A stretch of 24,730 nt of DNA from Gammaproteobacteria bacterium (GTDB taxonomy: Bacteria; Pseudomonadota; Gammaproteobacteria; Pseudomonadales; Cellvibrionaceae). Each line of letters opens with the position of its first letter. Positions within the stretch are counted from its first letter, which is position 1. The notes below the pieces were generated by a model. That model searched no databases. It was given only the letters and a program-made list of their open reading frames with translations, and was not told the DNA's origin. This document shows, piece after piece, positions 6,346 through 15,041 of the stretch. A program made the translations under genes and the position numbers. The stretch is from contig JAGKWY010000118.1 in NCBI GenBank assembly GCA_021151625.1, positions 1 to 24,730 of the forward strand, written 5' to 3'.

Positions 6346-8292
6346 ATGGACTCATGCACCTCCTCTCGTTTTTTACCATCACTCTGGTTAAGTACACGCC
6401 TGACAACAGCTGTTGCTCTGGCAGGAGTCTCTGGCTGTACTTATATGTCCCAAGGCGTTGTTGTCGATAGTGATCGCAATGCCAAGACTAGCCAGCAAGA
6501 TAGCTTTGGCGACAGCACCAGCCGTGTGATTTACCCGGAGCAAAACTGGAGCGCAGCCGATAGCCTGTGGTTTTACAACATAACCCAGGGTTCCAACCTG
6601 ATTCCCTACGATATATTCCTGCATCTTGAGATGCCGGACTCCGAACAGTTATTCCGTAGTGACGAACACATGAACCTGCTTCGCTACCTGCCGCAAAAGG
6701 CTTCTTTCGCCAATCCGGATGGATTGCCTGTCGGCTGGGTAAAGGATGAGCATGCTGGCAAGGAATATATTGGTTATACCTGTGCCGCCTGCCACACCAG
6801 TCAAATTAACTACCAGGGCGCAGCCATTCGCATCGATGGTGGTGCAACCCTCGCTGATATGGTGTTAATGCTTAAAACCCTGGCAAGCTCACTGGAAACC
6901 AGCGCGAATCAGCCAGAGAAGTTTGAGCGACTGGCGCAAAAGGTTCTGAAATCCAAATACCCGACTGAAAAAGACGCTTTCCGTAAAGAGCTGGTAACAG
7001 CCGCCGAACAGATTCGCATCTACAACCAGATCAACGAACCAACCCATGGCAATCAGGTGGTCGACTACGGCTACGCACGCCTGGATGCCTTCGGACGGAT
7101 CTTTAACCGCATATTGACGCACCTCACTCCCAACGATCCAACCAACGCCAACCCTGCCAACGCTCCCGTTAGCTACCCCTATCTGTGGGATACACCACAA
7201 CACGACTTCGTGCAGTGGAATGGCGCAGGTGATAATGCCCTGACTGGCCCACTGGGGCGTAATACCGGAGAGGTTTTGGGGGTTTATGCCACTATGGATC
7301 TGGACAAAAAGAAAGGCGATATTGGCTATCGTTCATCCACTGCAGTGCGCAACCTCAACCGGATTGAGCGCCAGTTAAAAAGCCTCTGGTCTCCCAGTTG
7401 GGATGAGTTGGCACAACAGCAGGTACTGCCACCAATCAACCAGTCGCTGGCCGATAAAGGGCGTGATGTTTATGTTGAATACCAATGCCACAGTTGCCAT
7501 GAATCTATCGACCGCACCGACCCCAAGCGTCGTATTACCGCCCAATTCTCGCGCCTGGAAACCATAGGTACTGATCCATTCATGGCCGGCAATGCACTTA
7601 AGTACCAAGGGAAAAGCGGTTATTTTGAAGGGGGAAAAACCATGCCCTGGAAGGTTAACTCGGATCGCTTTGGCCCTACGACACCTGTAGTTACCGCAGT
7701 AAATTTGGCCATTGAAGGGGTAATTCTGGAGCCGGACCATGACAAATCAGCCATTCGCCGCACCGCCGAAAAAGCTTACGACCTGGTAGCCAGTATTGGC
7801 GACAACCCAATTAAAAAGACCGAGCGCCATCTGGATTTCGAAGTAGTAAATAAAGATGACCCCAGCACCCTGATCGCCTACAAGGCACGGCCGTTGAATG
7901 GCATTTGGGCAACCGCCCCCTATCTGCACAATGGCTCTGTACCTAACCTCTATGAACTCTTTATGCCGAGTTGTAGTGATGCAGAAATAGCCAACGGCAA
8001 AACCTGCCGCCCCAACCGTTTTACTGTGGGCACACGCGAGCTGGATCCGGTGAAAGTTGGTTTTGTGCAGCGCGATCCAGCCCAATACCCGGGCTTATTT
8101 GTATTTGATACCAGCTTACCCAGCAACTCCAACAAAGGCCATGAATATGCTGCCGGTGTTACCCCGGTGTTTGTACTGGACGCTAATGGCAACCCATTAA
8201 AGGGCTCCGATGGCAAGCCACAAATGCGCAAGCTGCAACCAATCAATAATGAGCAACGCCTGGCGCTGGTGGAATACCTGAAAACACTTTGA
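6346..8292 (+). CDS. Di-heme cytochrome c lipoprotein, RoxA/MauG-like peroxidase family
   Basis: 648 residues. Two c-type heme motifs are present, CAACH (146-150) and CHSCH (381-385). The block RPLNGIWATAPYLHNGSVPNLYELF includes His528, where bacterial di-heme peroxidases place a distal heme ligand. WFYNITQGSNLIPYDIFLHLE and NPDGLPVGWVKD are typical of the long di-heme cytochrome c peroxidase family that includes rubber oxygenase RoxA. The N-terminus is a lipoprotein signal with lipobox VSGC, so the protein should be membrane-anchored and face the periplasm or outside. I chose the ATG at 6346 because AAAGGA ends 6 nt upstream; ATG 6340 abuts that site, and the longer reading from 6277 would add 23 residues before the signal. 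Substrate unknown: peroxide, an aromatic, or a polyisoprenoid are possible by family. Confidence 0.85.
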   Translation: MDSCTSSRFLPSLWLSTRLTTAVALAGVSGCTYMSQGVVVDSDRNAKTSQQDSFGDSTSRVIYPEQNWSAADSLWFYNITQGSNLIPYDIFLHLEMPDSEQLFRSDEHMNLLRYLPQKASFANPDGLPVGWVKDEHAGKEYIGYTCAACHTSQINYQGAAIRIDGGATLADMVLMLKTLASSLETSANQPEKFERLAQKVLKSKYPTEKDAFRKELVTAAEQIRIYNQINEPTHGNQVVDYGYARLDAFGRIFNRILTHLTPNDPTNANPANAPVSYPYLWDTPQHDFVQWNGAGDNALTGPLGRNTGEVLGVYATMDLDKKKGDIGYRSSTAVRNLNRIERQLKSLWSPSWDELAQQQVLPPINQSLADKGRDVYVEYQCHSCHESIDRTDPKRRITAQFSRLETIGTDPFMAGNALKYQGKSGYFEGGKTMPWKVNSDRFGPTTPVVTAVNLAIEGVILEPDHDKSAIRRTAEKAYDLVASIGDNPIKKTERHLDFEVVNKDDPSTLIAYKARPLNGIWATAPYLHNGSVPNLYELFMPSCSDAEIANGKTCRPNRFTVGTRELDPVKVGFVQRDPAQYPGLFVFDTSLPSNSNKGHEYAAGVTPVFVLDANGNPLKGSDGKPQMRKLQPINNEQRLALVEYLKTL

Positions 8293-8308
8293 TCCCGTCT
8301 ATGAGAGC

Positions 8309-8338
8309 GAGCCGACAGCAATTGCTGTCGGCTCTTCT
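8309..8338 (+). terminator. Hairpin after the di-heme cytochrome gene
   Basis: A perfect palindrome with two 13-nt arms (8309-8334) begins 17 bp after the stop and is followed by TTCTC. The stem is strong and the U-tract is weak, so termination is likely but not textbook. It separates the cytochrome gene from the FG-GAP gene. Confidence 0.6.
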
Positions 8339-8477
8339 CAAAGCCGCTCCCTCCAATTTCACAATTGCTCACAACTTCCTACCACCCATTCGCGGTAGAT
8401 TGAGCTAATGCAAATAACAAACTGAACCAATCCCGGTATTTAACGGTCTTTAAGCACGTTATTTTTACGTCTGAACG

Positions 8478-8510
8478 CAATCAATTGCGCCTCCACCGGC
8501 GATTTGATTG
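8478..8510. repeat. Inverted repeat upstream of the FG-GAP gene
   Basis: CAATCAA (8478-8484) and TTGATTG (8504-8510) enclose a second pair, CGCC/GGCG (8488-8491, 8498-8501). It lies 60-90 bp before the start codon and could be an operator or a leader stem-loop. The rest of the 8339-8570 spacer shows no gene. Confidence 0.35.
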
Positions 8511-8570
8511 ACACCAAGCGTCGCGACACACAGAATCACCGACCAGTTTTAACCCTCAGGAACCTGCTGA

Positions 8571-10655
8571 ATGAATATTGATCGCTTTTCACCACAAAAT
8601 CCAAAACAATTGAATTTCCAATGGAGCCCTGTTGAGGGCGCAACCTATTACAAACTCTTCAAGCGTGATGCAGCTACCGGGGGGGTTATTCAGGTAGGTG
8701 GCGATCTGGCTGTCACCCAGGCCAGTGATGAAATTGGCGTCCACGTGCATGATTGGGTTAATAGCTACTATTATGTTGAAGCCTGTAGCGCCAGCGGATG
8801 CCAGAAATCCAATCTGACATTTACCGCAACGGAAATGATCAAGGCAATTGGCTATGTGAAAGCACCCAACGGCGAGATGTTCGACAACTTCGGCTGGAGT
8901 ATTGCGCTATCTGCAGATGGCAAAACGCTGGCAATTGGCGCCCCCGCAGAAGATAGCAAGGCGATTGGCCCGAATGGGGATGCAACCAATAATGACAGCG
9001 TCAACTCGGGCGCCGTGTACGTGTTTACGCAGGAAAATGGTATCTGGACCCAACAAGCCTACCTAAAGGCATCCAACACCGAACAACCTAACCTGAACAG
9101 CAGTCGCTTCCTGCCTAATGACCGCTTTGGTTACAAAGTTGCCCTTTCTGATGATGGCAATACCCTGGCCGTGTCAGCGTTGCTTGAAGACGCAAGATCT
9201 ACCGGCATCAACTGCAATCAAGATAACTATGAATTGCGTACCACTGCCACCAACAGCTCCAACAGTTCAGATGATACCTCCGGCAATACTTACACTGCGG
9301 TTGATTACAATAATGGCGCTGTTTATGTGTTCACCCGCAGCAATAAAACCTGGACTCAGGAAGCCTTCGTTAAATCCAGTTATGTTGCACAAGAGTTGCG
9401 CTTTGGCGAAACCATCGCGCTGTCGGGCGATGGTAAAACCCTGGCCGTTGGTGCTACCAGCGATAGTCTGGCGATAAGCGGAATACTGATGTACCAGGCG
9501 TCCTCTATGCCAGAATGTGTCGAGTACTACCCGTCGAGCTCCAGCTCCTCCAGCAGCTCCTCCAGCAGCTCCTCCAGTTCCAAGAGCTCTTCAAGCAGCA
9601 CATCATCAAGCTCCAGCAGCTCTACCAGTTCGTATACCGGTGGTTCAGGTTCCGGATCAGTACATATCTTTATCCGCCGCGAAGATGGCTGGATGCAGCA
9701 GGCTTATTTGAAAAACTCCAACGCCCAACAGGGTGATGCTTTCGGTGCCAGCATTGCGTTATCGACTGATGGCAACACCCTGGTAATAGGTGCTATAGGT
9801 GAAGACAGCCAGGCCAAAGGGGTTAATGGCGACCAGGCAGACAACTCCTGCTACTACCCGGATCGCGATGGTTTATACGTACTGGATCTGGGTTGTGAAG
9901 ATGCGTTCTATCAAACCTACGGCCTCAATAATGGTGCAGCTTATGTGTTCACTCGTAGCAACGCGGTCTGGACCCAAGAAGCCTACTTGAAGCCAGCATC
10001 AACTTTCTTTACTACCTTATTCGGTTCCAGTGTCGATATTTCCGGTGACGGCAACACCCTGGTGGTTGGCGCCAAAGGTGATACCACCGATACAGTAAAC
10101 ACCAGTGACCCGAAAAATATCGATAAGGCCAAGGTGCAAGAAGTTGCCAAGCAATTGGGGTCCGGATCGACTTATGTGTTCAGCCGTAGTGGTACCACCT
10201 GGTCTCAGCAAGCCTACCTAAAGCCCTCCACAATCACTCTGGCAGGTGAGTTCGGCGGCGATGTCAGCTTATCGCAAGATGGTAACACCCTGGCAGTTGG
10301 CTCCTTCCGCGAAGCCAGTAATGCCAAGGGTATTAATGGGGATGAAGGTGATACCAGCTACGATCGCGCTGGTGCAGTATTCGTATTTACCAGATCCAAC
10401 ACAGTTTGGACCCAGAAGAGCTATGTTAAAGCCAGCAATACCGATAAAGATGATCGCTTTGGCTTGAATGTCGACATTTCCGGTGATGGAAAAACCCTGG
10501 CAGTGGGTGCACATCGTGAATCAGGTCGCGGTTATGCCTCTGCAGCTTCGGTATCCAGCCAATCATCCAGCAGCGCCGCTTCCAGCTTGCCGGAAGGTGC
10601 ATTGGATCAAAACGACAACAGTGCCGAAGCTTCAGGTGCGGTTTACCTGTTCTAA
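8571..10655 (+). CDS. FG-GAP seven-repeat beta-propeller protein with polyserine insert
   Basis: 694 residues. An N-terminal fibronectin-like segment (about 13-88; FQWSPVEGATYYKLF, YYYVEACSASGC) precedes seven FG-GAP repeats. Each begins FG....LS.DG.TLAVGA and ends with GAVYVF..........WTQ.AYLK. The FG positions are about 107, 186, 278, 391, 484, 561 and 630. Seven blades fit one integrin-alpha-like propeller. Repeat 7 stops at GAVYLF, and IGYVKAPN before repeat 1 could supply its last strand and close the ring. Loops such as NGDATNND and NGDEGDTS look calcium-binding. Repeat 3 carries a Ser-rich insert (322-354). The expected N-terminal signal peptide is absent: an in-frame TGA lies immediately before the ATG, and AGGA lies 9 nt upstream. 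The family is normally extracellular, so export is unexplained. The ligand is unknown. Confidence 0.82.
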   Translation: MNIDRFSPQNPKQLNFQWSPVEGATYYKLFKRDAATGGVIQVGGDLAVTQASDEIGVHVHDWVNSYYYVEACSASGCQKSNLTFTATEMIKAIGYVKAPNGEMFDNFGWSIALSADGKTLAIGAPAEDSKAIGPNGDATNNDSVNSGAVYVFTQENGIWTQQAYLKASNTEQPNLNSSRFLPNDRFGYKVALSDDGNTLAVSALLEDARSTGINCNQDNYELRTTATNSSNSSDDTSGNTYTAVDYNNGAVYVFTRSNKTWTQEAFVKSSYVAQELRFGETIALSGDGKTLAVGATSDSLAISGILMYQASSMPECVEYYPSSSSSSSSSSSSSSSSKSSSSSTSSSSSSSTSSYTGGSGSGSVHIFIRREDGWMQQAYLKNSNAQQGDAFGASIALSTDGNTLVIGAIGEDSQAKGVNGDQADNSCYYPDRDGLYVLDLGCEDAFYQTYGLNNGAAYVFTRSNAVWTQEAYLKPASTFFTTLFGSSVDISGDGNTLVVGAKGDTTDTVNTSDPKNIDKAKVQEVAKQLGSGSTYVFSRSGTTWSQQAYLKPSTITLAGEFGGDVSLSQDGNTLAVGSFREASNAKGINGDEGDTSYDRAGAVFVFTRSNTVWTQKSYVKASNTDKDDRFGLNVDISGDGKTLAVGAHRESGRGYASAASVSSQSSSSAASSLPEGALDQNDNSAEASGAVYLF
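9543..9577 (+). repeat. 12-bp tandem repeat in the serine tract
   Basis: The unit AGCTCCTCCAGC is repeated almost three times without mismatch (9543-9554, 9555-9566, 9567-9577), inside a 33-codon Ser-rich stretch at 9534-9632 with a few Lys and Thr. The unit encodes four serines, so gain or loss of units keeps the frame. Confidence 0.85.
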
Positions 10656-10676
10656 TCACTGATTAGCTAGCGCAAT

Positions 10677-10712
10677 AAAAAAACGGGAGACCATATGCCT
10701 CCCGTTTTCTTT
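10677..10712. terminator. Bidirectional rho-independent terminator
   Basis: A stem AAACGGGAG/CTCCCGTTT with a 9-nt loop (loop 10690-10698) is flanked by seven A on the left and TTTT on the right. On the plus strand it follows the FG-GAP gene. On the minus strand it follows tilS, with seven T after the stem. Confidence 0.85.
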
Positions 10713-10765
10713 TGCAAAACTTTTTGTTGCTGAGCAAATTATTACATAGCACTCCACTACTGATA

Positions 10766-12052
10766 CTAACTGCACCAAACCAGTTTAATAGCCACTGTGC
10801 CAACAGGTGCAACATAGCCATCACAAATCCACAAATCACCCACTGCCACTAACTGCTCGCCGCTATACAGCAATGGCACAGAGTCGCGCAACCATGGCTC
10901 AAGTTGATACTCCTGCAGCAATTTTTTTAGCGTTTGCGAATGCGCTCGCCACACCGGCTTGCAACGCTCGCCGCCCGTACGATAGCGAATCTGTAAATCT
11001 GCCAAGTCCGCACGCAAATAATTTGCTCCCGAATTCTCTGTCGGAGTTAACTGCGTCAAATTTAACGTCAAGCACGGCAACTCTGCCGGCAATAAAAACA
11101 ACCGCGTTTGATAGGGCCGTAATGCATGCTTGCCCCAGGTAATTTCCACTGCGGCATCATCACGTGAATTAAATAATTGATCTTCCAACTGCTGCCAGTG
11201 TGCAATTTCTGGCAAGTCACACCCGGATTGACGCAACCAGTAACGCAATAAATTTTGTCGCCGCGCTATCGATAAAGACTTCACCCACAGCAAATCAATA
11301 CTCTGCCCCACTCGTTCTGCACTGGGATTCGCTCGCTCCAAATCCTGTTGCGCAAACTCTTCCAGTAAACTTTCCTGCTGCGCGCACAGCTCTGCTGTCT
11401 GTTGCCACTTGCGCATAAATGATGGCCAGCGTGATTGCAGTAGCGGCATTACCTGATTGCGCAAAAAATTGCGCTCGTAATGATCATCCTGATTGCTTTC
11501 ATCGTCCACCCACTGCAATTTTTGCGTATTGGCATAGGCTTCCAATTCTGTGCGTGAAAAATGCAGCAGCGGACGAATTAATTTTCCACCTGACAACAGT
11601 TTTCGTTCATTGGCAATCGCTGCCAAACCACGTGGCCCAGTGCCACGCATTAAACGCAGCAGCATGGTCTCTGCCTGGTCATTGCCGTGATGCGCCGTAA
11701 ACAAATAATCACCGGCATCTACATACTGCTCAAACACCTGATAGCGCGCTGCTCGCGCCGCATCCTCAATACCTTTACCGGAATTGGTTACCTGTACTTT
11801 TTCAGCAAAAAAAGGCACGCCTAATTGCTCACAAAACTGTTCGCATTGCTGTTGCCATGCATTGGCGTTAGGGGAAATCTGGTGATTGATATGCAACGCC
11901 CGCACACTGGCCGGCAAATGCAATTGCACAAGGGCATGCAATAACACCGTAGAATCCAGCCCACCGCTAAAACCAACCCACCAAATGCCAGTAGTAGTTT
12001 CATCGATGTGCGGCAACCAGGCGCGCAGTTGTTCGGGGTTAAAATCCGGCAT
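10766..12052 (-). CDS. tilS: tRNA(Ile)-lysidine synthase
   Basis: Converts the wobble C34 of tRNA-Ile(CAU) to lysidine with ATP and lysine, so that the tRNA reads AUA and is charged with isoleucine; acts in the cytoplasm. The 428 residues match the long proteobacterial form. The PP-loop SGGLDS (29-34) is intact. HINHQIS, then HHGNDQAETMLLRLMRGTGPRGL, are family blocks. The C-terminal TilS domain (RTGGERCKPVWRAHSQTLKKLLQE....PWLRD..PLLY..GELVAVG-like) is present. The gene is divergent from the S9 peptidase gene across 72 bp and ends at the shared terminator. It is not beside accA, a common neighbour in other gammaproteobacteria. Confidence 0.95.
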   Translation of the reverse strand: MPDFNPEQLRAWLPHIDETTTGIWWVGFSGGLDSTVLLHALVQLHLPASVRALHINHQISPNANAWQQQCEQFCEQLGVPFFAEKVQVTNSGKGIEDAARAARYQVFEQYVDAGDYLFTAHHGNDQAETMLLRLMRGTGPRGLAAIANERKLLSGGKLIRPLLHFSRTELEAYANTQKLQWVDDESNQDDHYERNFLRNQVMPLLQSRWPSFMRKWQQTAELCAQQESLLEEFAQQDLERANPSAERVGQSIDLLWVKSLSIARRQNLLRYWLRQSGCDLPEIAHWQQLEDQLFNSRDDAAVEITWGKHALRPYQTRLFLLPAELPCLTLNLTQLTPTENSGANYLRADLADLQIRYRTGGERCKPVWRAHSQTLKKLLQEYQLEPWLRDSVPLLYSGEQLVAVGDLWICDGYVAPVGTVAIKLVWCS

Positions 12053-12124
12053 AATTTAGCTTTGCATTGTGGGATTAAATGCGTAGATTAATGCAGAATT
12101 TGCGATTCAGCCAAGTAAAATACC

Positions 12125-14011
12125 ATGAACAAAAATCAATACGGCCATTGGTCATCCCCTATTACCCCGGAATTACTTACCACTCAAGGGGTTCGTATCA
12201 GCGACCCGCAAGCAGTGGGAGAACGACTTTACTGGCTGGAAACCCGCCCGCAGGAAAAAGGCCGCAATGTACTGGTATGTGAACACGCAGGAAAACGAAC
12301 CGAACTATTTGCTGCACCACTGAGTGTTCGCACTCGTGCGCAGGAATACGGCGGCTCCTCCTACCTTGCAACAGCAGCATTTATTTTTTATGTGCAGGAT
12401 AGCGACCAGCGACTTTATCAATACGATTTGGCAAGCCAGCAAACTAAAGCCTTAACACCGGAAGGTGCATTTCGCTATGCTGATTTTTATCACGACCAAA
12501 CGCACCAGCGCTTGATCGCGGTATGTGAGGATTACACACAAGATTCACACCATCCAAGCGCCCGAATTATTGCAATAGATTTATCCACCAGTGCAATTAA
12601 CACCCTGGCAGAGGGCGCAGATTTTTATTCCAACCCACGCATATCACCCGATGCACAACAATTAAGTTATTTGTGCTGGTTTCATCCACAAATGCCCTGG
12701 GATGGTACCGAGTGTGTTGTGGCACAACTGGATGCACAGGGAAATATTGTGCGCGAACAAATAATTGCTGGCAGTGCAAGCGAATCTGTTTTTCAACCGC
12801 AATGGTCGCCGGATAACCAATTGTTTTTTGTTTCAGATCGCAACAACTGGTGGAATATTTATCGCTGGAACGGCACCAATGCCGACGCGATTTATGAATA
12901 TGATGCTGAATTTGCGACACCGCAATGGGTGTTCGGTATGAGTACCTATGGCTTTTTAAATGCACAGGAAATTTTCTGTTGTTACAGCCAACAAGGGTTC
13001 TGGCAAATTGGCATCATCAGCATTACCCAAAAAAAGCTACAAAAAGTACCCAGCGAATTTCGCGATATTTCCGCCATTCATTGCAATAACAATCGCGCCT
13101 GGTTTATTGCCGCCAGCGTTACTCAAGGTTCACAACTCTATAGCTACCGCGATAACAAGATAATTGCAATCACTCACAGCGGCGCACCAGTTGCGCTGGG
13201 CTATATAGCGCCAGCAAATGCGATTGAATTTGCTACGCGCGATGGCGAAATTGCCCACGGCTTTTTTTATCGCCCAACCAACGCACAAATTGCAGCGCAG
13301 TCAGATTCGCTGCCACCACTAATCGTAATGTGTCACGGCGGCCCTACAGGAGCCACCGAAACCGGATTGAATTTAAAAATCCAGTTCTGGACCAGCCGCG
13401 GCTTTGCTGTGCTGGATGTGAATTATCGTGGCAGCACCGGTTATGGCCGCCAGTATCGCGACCGCTTAAAAAATAACTGGGGCATTACTGATGTGATTGA
13501 TGCTTGCAGTGGTGTGGATTACTTAATTGCGCAGAAGTTGGTCGATAAAAATAAAATCGCCATTCGCGGCTCCAGCGCCGGGGGCTATACCGTATTGGCA
13601 GCATTAACCTTTAGTGATCACTTTAAAGCGGGCGCAAGTCTTTATGGAATCGGCGACCTTGAAGCACTGGCAAAAGATACCCATAAATTTGAAGCCCATT
13701 ATCTGGATTCATTGGTAGGTGCCTATCCGCAAGAGCAAGCGATTTATCACGCACGCTCCCCCATACATCACATTGAACAATTAAATTGTCCAGTCATTTT
13801 TTTACAGGGTCTGCAAGACAAAGTAGTTCCACCAGCGCAAGCTGAAGCTATGGTCAATGCATTAACCGCTAAAGGCATTTACACTGAATACATCACCTTT
13901 ACCGAAGAAGCGCACGGCTTTCGCCAGGCACAAACGATTCAGCGCGCGCTGGAAGCTGAATTAGCTTTTTATATAAAAGTATTTGATCAAAAAAATTATG
14001 GAGACAACTAA
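12125..14011 (+). CDS. S9 family prolyl-oligopeptidase-like serine peptidase
   Basis: 628 residues, an acylaminoacyl-peptidase/dipeptidyl-peptidase type. An N-terminal beta-propeller-like part (about 1-370; SPDNQLFFVSDRNNWWNIY is a propeller strand pair) precedes an alpha/beta-hydrolase domain (about 395-628). The catalytic triad is visible: Ser484 in GSSAGG, Asp565 in LQDKVVPP and His597 in EEAHGF. VMCHGGPTGA near 400 supplies the oxyanion-hole region. No signal peptide is present, so it is probably cytoplasmic and acts on short peptides. The start lacks a clear ribosome-binding site, but YGHWSSPITPELL is the usual family opening. Its TAA overlaps the greB ATG by one base (TAATG), indicating coupled translation. 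Confidence 0.92.
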   Translation: MNKNQYGHWSSPITPELLTTQGVRISDPQAVGERLYWLETRPQEKGRNVLVCEHAGKRTELFAAPLSVRTRAQEYGGSSYLATAAFIFYVQDSDQRLYQYDLASQQTKALTPEGAFRYADFYHDQTHQRLIAVCEDYTQDSHHPSARIIAIDLSTSAINTLAEGADFYSNPRISPDAQQLSYLCWFHPQMPWDGTECVVAQLDAQGNIVREQIIAGSASESVFQPQWSPDNQLFFVSDRNNWWNIYRWNGTNADAIYEYDAEFATPQWVFGMSTYGFLNAQEIFCCYSQQGFWQIGIISITQKKLQKVPSEFRDISAIHCNNNRAWFIAASVTQGSQLYSYRDNKIIAITHSGAPVALGYIAPANAIEFATRDGEIAHGFFYRPTNAQIAAQSDSLPPLIVMCHGGPTGATETGLNLKIQFWTSRGFAVLDVNYRGSTGYGRQYRDRLKNNWGITDVIDACSGVDYLIAQKLVDKNKIAIRGSSAGGYTVLAALTFSDHFKAGASLYGIGDLEALAKDTHKFEAHYLDSLVGAYPQEQAIYHARSPIHHIEQLNCPVIFLQGLQDKVVPPAQAEAMVNALTAKGIYTEYITFTEEAHGFRQAQTIQRALEAELAFYIKVFDQKNYGDN

Positions 14012-14523
14012 TGGGACGCTGGCGACCACCATCAGCCAAAGGCTCAACCTATATTACAGCGGCCGGCTTTAAGCGAATGAAAGACGAAGTCACACAACTG
14101 TGGAAAATTGAGCGCCCACAGGTTACGCAAGTCGTGCATGAAGCAGCAAAAAATGGCGACCGCAGTGAAAACGGGGACTATATTTACGGCAAACGTCGCT
14201 TGCGTGAAATTGATTCGCGCGTGCGCTTTTTATCCAAACGCATGGAAGTGCTTACAGTCGTAGATCGTCTGCCCGATGATCACAGCAAAGTTTTTTTTGG
14301 CGCCTGGGTGACGCTGGAAGATGACGATGGCAACGAAAAAACTTACCAAATTGTCGGCCCCGACGAATTTGATGTTGCACGACAAAAATTAAGTATGGAT
14401 TCACCTCTCGCCAAAGCCATGCTTGGAAAGCGATTAGACGATGAAATCGTATTGAAAAAACCGGAAGGTGAAGAATTGTTCTATATCACCGCCATCGAAT
14501 ACAAACCCTATGATCAGGAGTAG
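14011..14523 (+). CDS. greB: Transcription elongation factor GreB
   Basis: Binds the secondary channel of backtracked RNA polymerase and stimulates cleavage of the nascent RNA. The 170 residues carry an N-terminal coiled coil with the acidic tip NGDRSENGDYIYGKRRLREIDSRVR. The FKBP-like C-terminal domain (KVFFGAWVTLEDDDG, IVGPDEFD, SMDSPLAKAMLGK) follows and ends at the normal family position. The sequence is closer to GreB than GreA (KRRLREIDSRVRFLSKRME). GGAG lies 7 nt before the ATG, inside the end of the S9 peptidase gene, so the two genes form an operon. Confidence 0.96.
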   Translation: MGRWRPPSAKGSTYITAAGFKRMKDEVTQLWKIERPQVTQVVHEAAKNGDRSENGDYIYGKRRLREIDSRVRFLSKRMEVLTVVDRLPDDHSKVFFGAWVTLEDDDGNEKTYQIVGPDEFDVARQKLSMDSPLAKAMLGKRLDDEIVLKKPEGEELFYITAIEYKPYDQE

Positions 14524-14586
14524 CTTTGCAAAAAGCAGAGGAAGAGCGACGCAAGCAATTGGAAGACGCTGAGAAATAATAAACCT

Positions 14587-14618
14587 AGGCCAAACAGAAG
14601 TTGTGCTCCGTTTGGCCT
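14587..14618 (-). terminator. Hairpin between greB and the DUF4870 gene
   Basis: A perfect 9-bp stem (AGGCCAAAC at 14587-14595, GTTTGGCCT at 14610-14618) has a 14-nt loop. On the minus strand it follows the DUF4870 stop and is succeeded by an interrupted T-rich stretch. It may also act for greB, although the plus side has no T-run. Confidence 0.6.
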
Positions 14619-14627
14619 GGAGCGGGA

Positions 14628-14987
14628 TTATTTTATTAAACGCAACGCAAAGGGAACACGAAAAGGTTTACCACTGGTTGCCGCGATTATTCCCATAATG
14701 CAAAACACCAAATGGCAAATGCCTACCGCAGCCATTACCAATACTCCGATTAAAATCACCGTCAGTATCATTCCTGCCACATAACCAATTAATGCGGTAA
14801 TGGACCAGTTGAGCGCTTCTTTGCTTTGATCCAGCACATAAGCATCATCCTTCTTCACCAGATACAACACCAACCCGGGAATAAAACCAAAAAAGATACT
14901 ACCCAACCACAGGAGCAAGGCCAGGTTTTTGGCATCTTGCGATACGCTGGTTGCCACTTCGGTACTTGGAGTTTCATTGTTTTCCAT
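14628..14987 (-). CDS. DUF4870 domain membrane protein
   Basis: 119 residues. A polar N-terminus (1-18) is followed by hydrophobic segments at about 22-43, 58-82 and 84-103, separated by KKDDAYVLDQSKEALNW, the conserved DUF4870 loop. The C-terminal GIIAATSGKPFRVPFALRLI is also typical. Function is unknown across the family; it is an inner-membrane protein. It is transcribed alone, convergent with greB and divergent from metG. Confidence 0.85.
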   Translation of the reverse strand: MENNETPSTEVATSVSQDAKNLALLLWLGSIFFGFIPGLVLYLVKKDDAYVLDQSKEALNWSITALIGYVAGMILTVILIGVLVMAAVGICHLVFCIMGIIAATSGKPFRVPFALRLIK

Positions 14988-15041
14988 AGCCTTCCCCTTT
15001 TATTGATCACAATTTGATGGTTACAGATGCCAGTTTTATTT

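Noticed and set aside
9534..9632. CRISPR-like short repeats
   Set aside because: The repeats are contiguous 12-bp units encoding serine, without spacers.
9515..9736. Out-of-frame polyleucine/polyalanine readings over the serine repeat
   Set aside because: They are products of reading the AGCTCC repeat in other frames. FG-GAP repeats continue on both sides in the main frame.
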